Assembly: GCA_025769875.1 (NCBI GenBank)
Contig: JAGFNK010000077.1
Location: 1-64,000, forward strand
DNA length: 64,000 nucleotides
Direction: 5' to 3'
From: Russula earlei
Taxonomy: Eukaryota > Basidiomycota > Agaricomycetes > Russulales > Russulaceae
In this document: positions 59,101 to 64,000 of the stretch, in pieces
Layout: each line of letters begins with the position of its first letter
Numbering within the stretch: the stretch's first letter is position 1
The notes under the pieces: generated by a model
Databases searched by the model: none
What the model was told of the DNA's origin: nothing
Seen by the model: the letters and a program-made list of their open reading frames with translations, nothing else
Program-made: the position numbers and the translations under genes

Positions 59101-62100
59101 AAATCGGAAGTAGAGTAAGGCTGACCGCAATGGCTGGATGATATCGTCGAACTCCGGATAGACACCTTCCATGCGCTGATAGAATCTAGCAACAGAGTCT
59201 TGGATGACATGCTCGCTCGCTAAAGCTCCTGGGCTGTTCGTGTGAAATGCGTCCACGAGGTGGTTCACTCGAGATTCGGAGATAACCTTGAGCATGAACT
59301 GTGAAATCTCAGACCAGAATTCCCGTAGCCGGGAGATATCGCGTCCAGCCGCGCGGGGGATGTGAGGTAGCTTATTCAAGTGCTCCCGGACGTTTCTTAT
59401 CTGCTCATCGAGATAGTTGGTGATTCCGTTAGTCGTATTGCCACTAATACGGCGCTCCAGGTTGACCTCAAGGTCCAGCTCCTGGGAAAGTGAAACGAGT
59501 TCTGCGCTCCAAAATTCTGATCTGGAACTATGTGAGATGGCCGGATCTGTCGGTGTATCAGGGATGTACAAATCCATGAAGAAACGGGAGAGAGAGATCC
59601 AGCCAAGGCCAAGGTTTCTAATTGCCATGGAGCGAGATTCGTCACGGCCGATATGGGCTACAGGCCCACTGAAGAGACGATCGATGGACAAGGCAAGCCA
59701 CGAATGTGACGAGCGTCTCAAGAGATGCTGGAGGGCAGGGAGTGAGGGAGAGCTACAAGAAGCTCCTTGCAGGTCCTTGAGTGTAGAGTCATCGAAAGAC
59801 TGGTGAAAGCTGGACACGAGCTGATTCGGGAAACAATATATTAAACTATGTTCCGCATAATTCGTACAGAAATTTACCTACCAGGAGCAAGGTTTTTCGA
59901 AGGAGTGCTGTTATATCTTCGATCCGGTTCGAGTCCCGAATTCCGGTGACGATGAAAAGACGGGAGTGTTGCTCGAGAACCTTTTGATAATTGCTCACTG
60001 ATTGCAAGGTGACCCCGTACAAATCACTAATAGTATATTAGGTAGACCGTGTCACAATGTCACTCATCTTACCAGGCCTGAATTGTCGTCGAAAGCTCTG
60101 TTGGTTGAAGGAGGATAGATGGACCACTGGGATCACCATGATCCCACAAGGACTGTAACCAAGATCCGAAAGCCGACAGTATTATGCCTGCTTTGCTAGC
60201 TAAGGAAGACTTAGTCGAAGTCAATGAAAAATGAAGAATACGGACGTTCCCCGGACTGTGCTGCCCATGTTGCATGGCGATAAGGAATGAAGCGCTGCAG
60301 AGACATACGATTATCTGAACATGCTAAGTCGATGATTCTGTCACAACTCTATGCGCAATCAGATCTCTGTGAGTTTGGGTCGGACGTCTACGTACAGCGA
60401 GGGAGTCCCCGTCAGGAATATGTGTTAGGATACCAAGCTCTTTAATGACAGATATCTTGTCGGTCTTTGGGGCCTCGATTCTCGGAATTGTATCAAAGGA
60501 GATCGACTGACGACGGTTATTACTCTTTCAATGGATGATGAATCTCAAGTGCATTACCTGTTCTGGGTCTGTTGATGCAGAGACATAAAGGTTAGCAAAA
60601 GGGTTAGTCTTGGTCTGAAGATATCTCCTAGAAATGTGTTCTAATAGCTGCGATCGTATTTCTGGGGAGGAGATTAGAATACAGGCAGAGAAGATCATGG
60701 AATGGGAGACATACTGTGCCCATCTCCACTGTCATCTGCATCAGAAATTACTTGTTCTAACTCGAGCATATAATATCTTGGACTAGTCGCGTTCATCCAG
60801 GACAACCATATATCATTTAGACCAAATCCAGAGGACGAGGCCACTGCACGAGAAAGATGCTCCGCTGATCGACTGATATTGGGGAGATGAACTGGTGCCA
60901 AACGCAGATCTTCCCGTATCCATGAAGTCACTGCTTGCAAGAGAGAAAAATCCAGAGCACCACAAGACTGGCTCAGAAGAAAGGTAGTGTATTTAAGGAG
61001 GTCGATAATCAGCTGCATCTCCGCCTGTGACTGCTGTCAATTTGCAGTCAGAACCTAGGTAAAGAATGTTCTCACCGATAATTCTCGAGTGAAATACTTT
61101 GGAGTCTCTCGAAGTAGATCTGCCCCGTGTAGACCGGTAACAGTCGTGAACGCCTCTATACATGTTAAAATTGTATGGGATGGATCGCCTGTACTGCTGT
61201 CCTCGGACCCATTTGACAGCAGTGAGGACGTCTCGAAATCACGACACGTTGTCCTCACGAATAGTTCGTATATACGCAGCATCGTGTTTTGGGCAACGAG
61301 ATAATCTGATTCCGAGAGTGGGAGTGCGGCAGTCATCGACTTCATGAAAAGGTCCATCGGCTGTGTATTTAATCAATATTCAGTACATGTAGTGACCATA
61401 CTTATGGCTTACGCCGTGACGCATTGGCTCAAAAACCACTTACCTCGGTGAGACGAAAGACGGAGGTTGCTGGCCAGATGGACTGTAGAGATTGCTCGAG
61501 CCGGGGCCAGATCGGTCCACCACGAGCTACATCGAGCACCAGGTGCAAATTGCGAAAAGGACCAGACCGATCAGAAGAATACAGCCCAGAAATGAAGCGG
61601 GAACAGAGCGTCGCGTATGCAGGAATCATCGAACGAACGAAAAAAACGGAGAACTGCTAGCGATGGGGGCTGAAGAGTAGAGACATCGCGCGGGAGAATT
61701 AGAGAAGCACGATCGACAACGGCCGATGCCGACAAATCGTCTACAATGGCCGTTGCGGGAGGCCATGTGATGGGGTTGGCAGTGGATGATGTGCTCTGCA
61801 GACATCGGCGCATAGCCTCGAACTCCAGGGGTGATACGTAGCCGGCATCTGAATGATATTGGATGGGGGGCAAAAAGTGGAAAGCTTGAAGACGGCGCAT
61901 ATCCTCCTGGTTTCGCGGGGGAGACAATGAGATTTCAATCCACGATTGCGCATTGCCCTAGAAAGCTCCCCCAGCTGAGGGTCAACACACATGATCAATC
62001 GAAAGTTTGGGTGAGGGACAATAACTTGGTGTTGTTCCATCCACGAGTCCACGCTCGTTGAGAGTGAGTACACCTGATTGTTCGCATAGAGAATTGAGTC

Positions 62101-64000
62101 GGTCTAGGAACCGAAGGACTACAAAGATTGGCATCGTCGAGTAACAACCATTGTCCTTCCTTGAGCGCGCTAACCAAAGGTCCATCCACCCATGTGAATT
62201 GTCCAGCCATTTTCGGCGCCGCCAGCTCAGCCCGTAGCCCCTCTTGGAGCTCGATCTTTTCCTGGACCCAGTGATCGCTCAGATCTACGAGGCCATCTAA
62301 AGTGTTTAATGCTGTCCTCAGTAGATCAGGCAGCAATTCGATGGGAGGTGGGTCGATGATGGCCGTCCTCAAGGGACCAAGATTGAGTAAAGTATGACTC
62401 TTAGAACCACCAGGGGTACGCCAAACACTTTTCGAAAGCAAGAGCGTGCGACGAACAAGAGAAAGAGCGCGAAAATTGCTGTCGACTTGCTCGTAACTCC
62501 CCAGGATATCCGTAGTGTCTGTGGCGTGGTTAATGGAAATCTCTTGGAGTGGATTGCCCCCCAACTCAGCCATTACACGCACAAGGGAGGTCTTGCCAGA
62601 GTTAGGTGGCCCAGAAATGATAACAAGCCATCCTTGCTGGAGCGCGACACCCATCGCCTCGAGGGAGGGTAGATGAGCTTGAAGGATGACACCGGGCCGA
62701 GAGGATGACTGAAAGGATGACTTCCGGTCAACGATAAAGTGTCCGATTCGTGCGCTTGACGAGGAGATGGACGGATGTGGCGCGTCAGACAAGAAGTCGC
62801 TGGAAAAGTTGAATAACGAGTCAAACAACGTGCGGGCTGACTCCCTGTCCGAAACAGTCCGAAAGCGGGAAAGATACACGGTACGAAGATGGTGTACAGG
62901 GTGAAGAGGAAGTGTTGTTTGCATGCGACAAAACACCCCACCGAAAGATGTCACGCAAATTGAATTCCCAAGGACTTCCGTTTCTTCCAAACGAATGTTT
63001 GATGGAAATTTCTTCCTCCAATCGCGAATTGTACACAATCATGCGTTGCAACCAGTCTTCTGAGTAGTTTGGGAACATATGCTTCGAGATCTGAAGAAGG
63101 TCAGCTGGCGTCAATGGATCCACGAAAACCTTCGTAAAACGATTGACGAAAGACTTGGGCAGGCCTTTGCGGCCACCACCTTGGTGTATGGGATTCTGAG
63201 CAGCAAAGATACGGAAAGACGGGTGTCGTGAGAAGGTCTGCCCTAACTCAGGCACATATACGGCTCCTCGGTGATCCAATACTGCGTTGAGCCCTTCAAG
63301 GACAGACTGCGGAGCCAGATTCATCTCATCAAGGAGAACCCAATGCCCTTCTTGCATAGCCTTAAGGAAATCGGCCTCTTTCCATGCAAACTCTCCCGGA
63401 CGTCCACCATCCACAGGTAGGTCCGCCCCAAACAAGTCTGCAAGGTCTGTTTGATCGGAGAGATTGATGCGGTACAGATGATACCCGCACACATTGGCAA
63501 GTGTAGGTTATGAGGCTAGTCTTTCCTACGCCAGGGCTTCCCTCAAGAAGTATGGGCTTCGTAATTTGAGAAGCTCGGACCACGCGCATCGCATTGTCTC
63601 GAGTTGTAGGTGCCTGAATGTCATAGGTATGTGGAACAGGCCTTCGGGCACCCCTAGGGATAGCAAATAGGCCCAGTTGGACGCAGTGATCGACATCGTA
63701 GCTGGTATAGCAGAGGAAGATCCTTCCGGGTTAATGGGAACCATTTCCTGAAGCTTTAGAACAGCATCAGCCTTGAGTTTGCGTAGGGCTAACATCGAAT
63801 AACCGGAGATCGCTGGCAAAGAACCCTAGGCCGTCCAAGCAAACCATGTGAGCAGCGTGGTGCTAGAGGGGGCAGGTAATTAAGGTCCGAAGATTCGCTT
63901 ATACGAACAACTCACAAAAATCTCATTGTCAGATATCGCCTTTGTCGTGGTGTTATCCAATATTGAGTTTGAAAATGTGATCCAAGCCTGGGAACAATCG
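53179..64000 (-). CDS. MDN1: Midasin (AAA+ ribosome-export ATPase), C-terminal part, 5' end beyond the window
   Basis: The giant dynein-like ATPase that strips assembly factors from pre-60S ribosomes in the nucleus. Reading leftwards from 64000: HMVCLDGLG, an AAA+ module with Walker A LLEGSPGVGKTSL and Walker B WVLLDEMNLAPQSVLEGLN, and a second module with IISGPPNSGKTSLVRVMAEL, WLLLDDANLCSP and NFRLIMCVDPQLGELSRAMR. These are probably AAA5 and AAA6. A long helical linker follows (about 61900-55950, including an open 828-codon stretch 58430-55944), then an Asp/Glu-rich region (55940-54400), and the MIDAS domain with FLVLDDSRSMAES near 53850 and IIISDGLCQNHEEL near 53525, ending at 53179. Introns are few and short. 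About ten single-base frame breaks occur, for example near 56009, 58448, 62107 and 63651. AAA1-4 lie outside. Confidence 0.93.

Overview
The window reads as basidiomycete nuclear DNA, most likely an agaricomycete. Protein genes are cut by many 44-80 nt GT-AG introns, promoters carry plain TATA boxes, and the families present are typical of mushroom-forming or Rhizoctonia-like fungi: clustered tyrosinases, CipC-like proteins, membrane-anchored pepsin-like proteases and PIF/Harbinger transposons. I cannot name the species from sequence alone.

Layout. Positions 1-7000 are mostly repeat-rich or low-complexity DNA with hairpins and minisatellites and no gene I can defend. From 7000 to 17100 there is a C2H2 zinc-finger gene (minus), a small secreted alanine-rich repeat protein (plus), and a head-to-head pair of A1 aspartic proteases: the minus copy is broken, the plus copy mostly readable. 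Positions 18700-23100 hold three tandem CipC-like (DUF3759) genes. Positions 25221-28572 are a complete PIF/Harbinger DNA transposon with ~190 bp terminal inverted repeats, a TGA target duplication, a DDE transposase and a Myb/SANT-like second gene; both genes carry one in-frame TGA. An LTR-like stretch and a dead Mutator-like transposase follow (28760-31560).

The right half is gene-dense and mostly on the minus strand: a three-finger CCCH protein, a PA-TM-RING ubiquitin ligase, an NTA1-type N-terminal amidase, three tandem tyrosinases, a SYLF-domain protein (plus), an ENPP-type phosphodiesterase, and the C-terminal two thirds of midasin (MDN1/REA1), which runs off the right edge.

Functional links are loose. 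The tyrosinases suggest melanin or phenol oxidation. NTA1 and the RING ligase belong to protein turnover; midasin is ribosome biogenesis. No operon-like system is present. A recurrent oddity is single-base frameshifts, often in short homopolymers, inside otherwise well conserved genes including essential midasin; this suggests residual consensus errors, so broken genes here should be judged with care.
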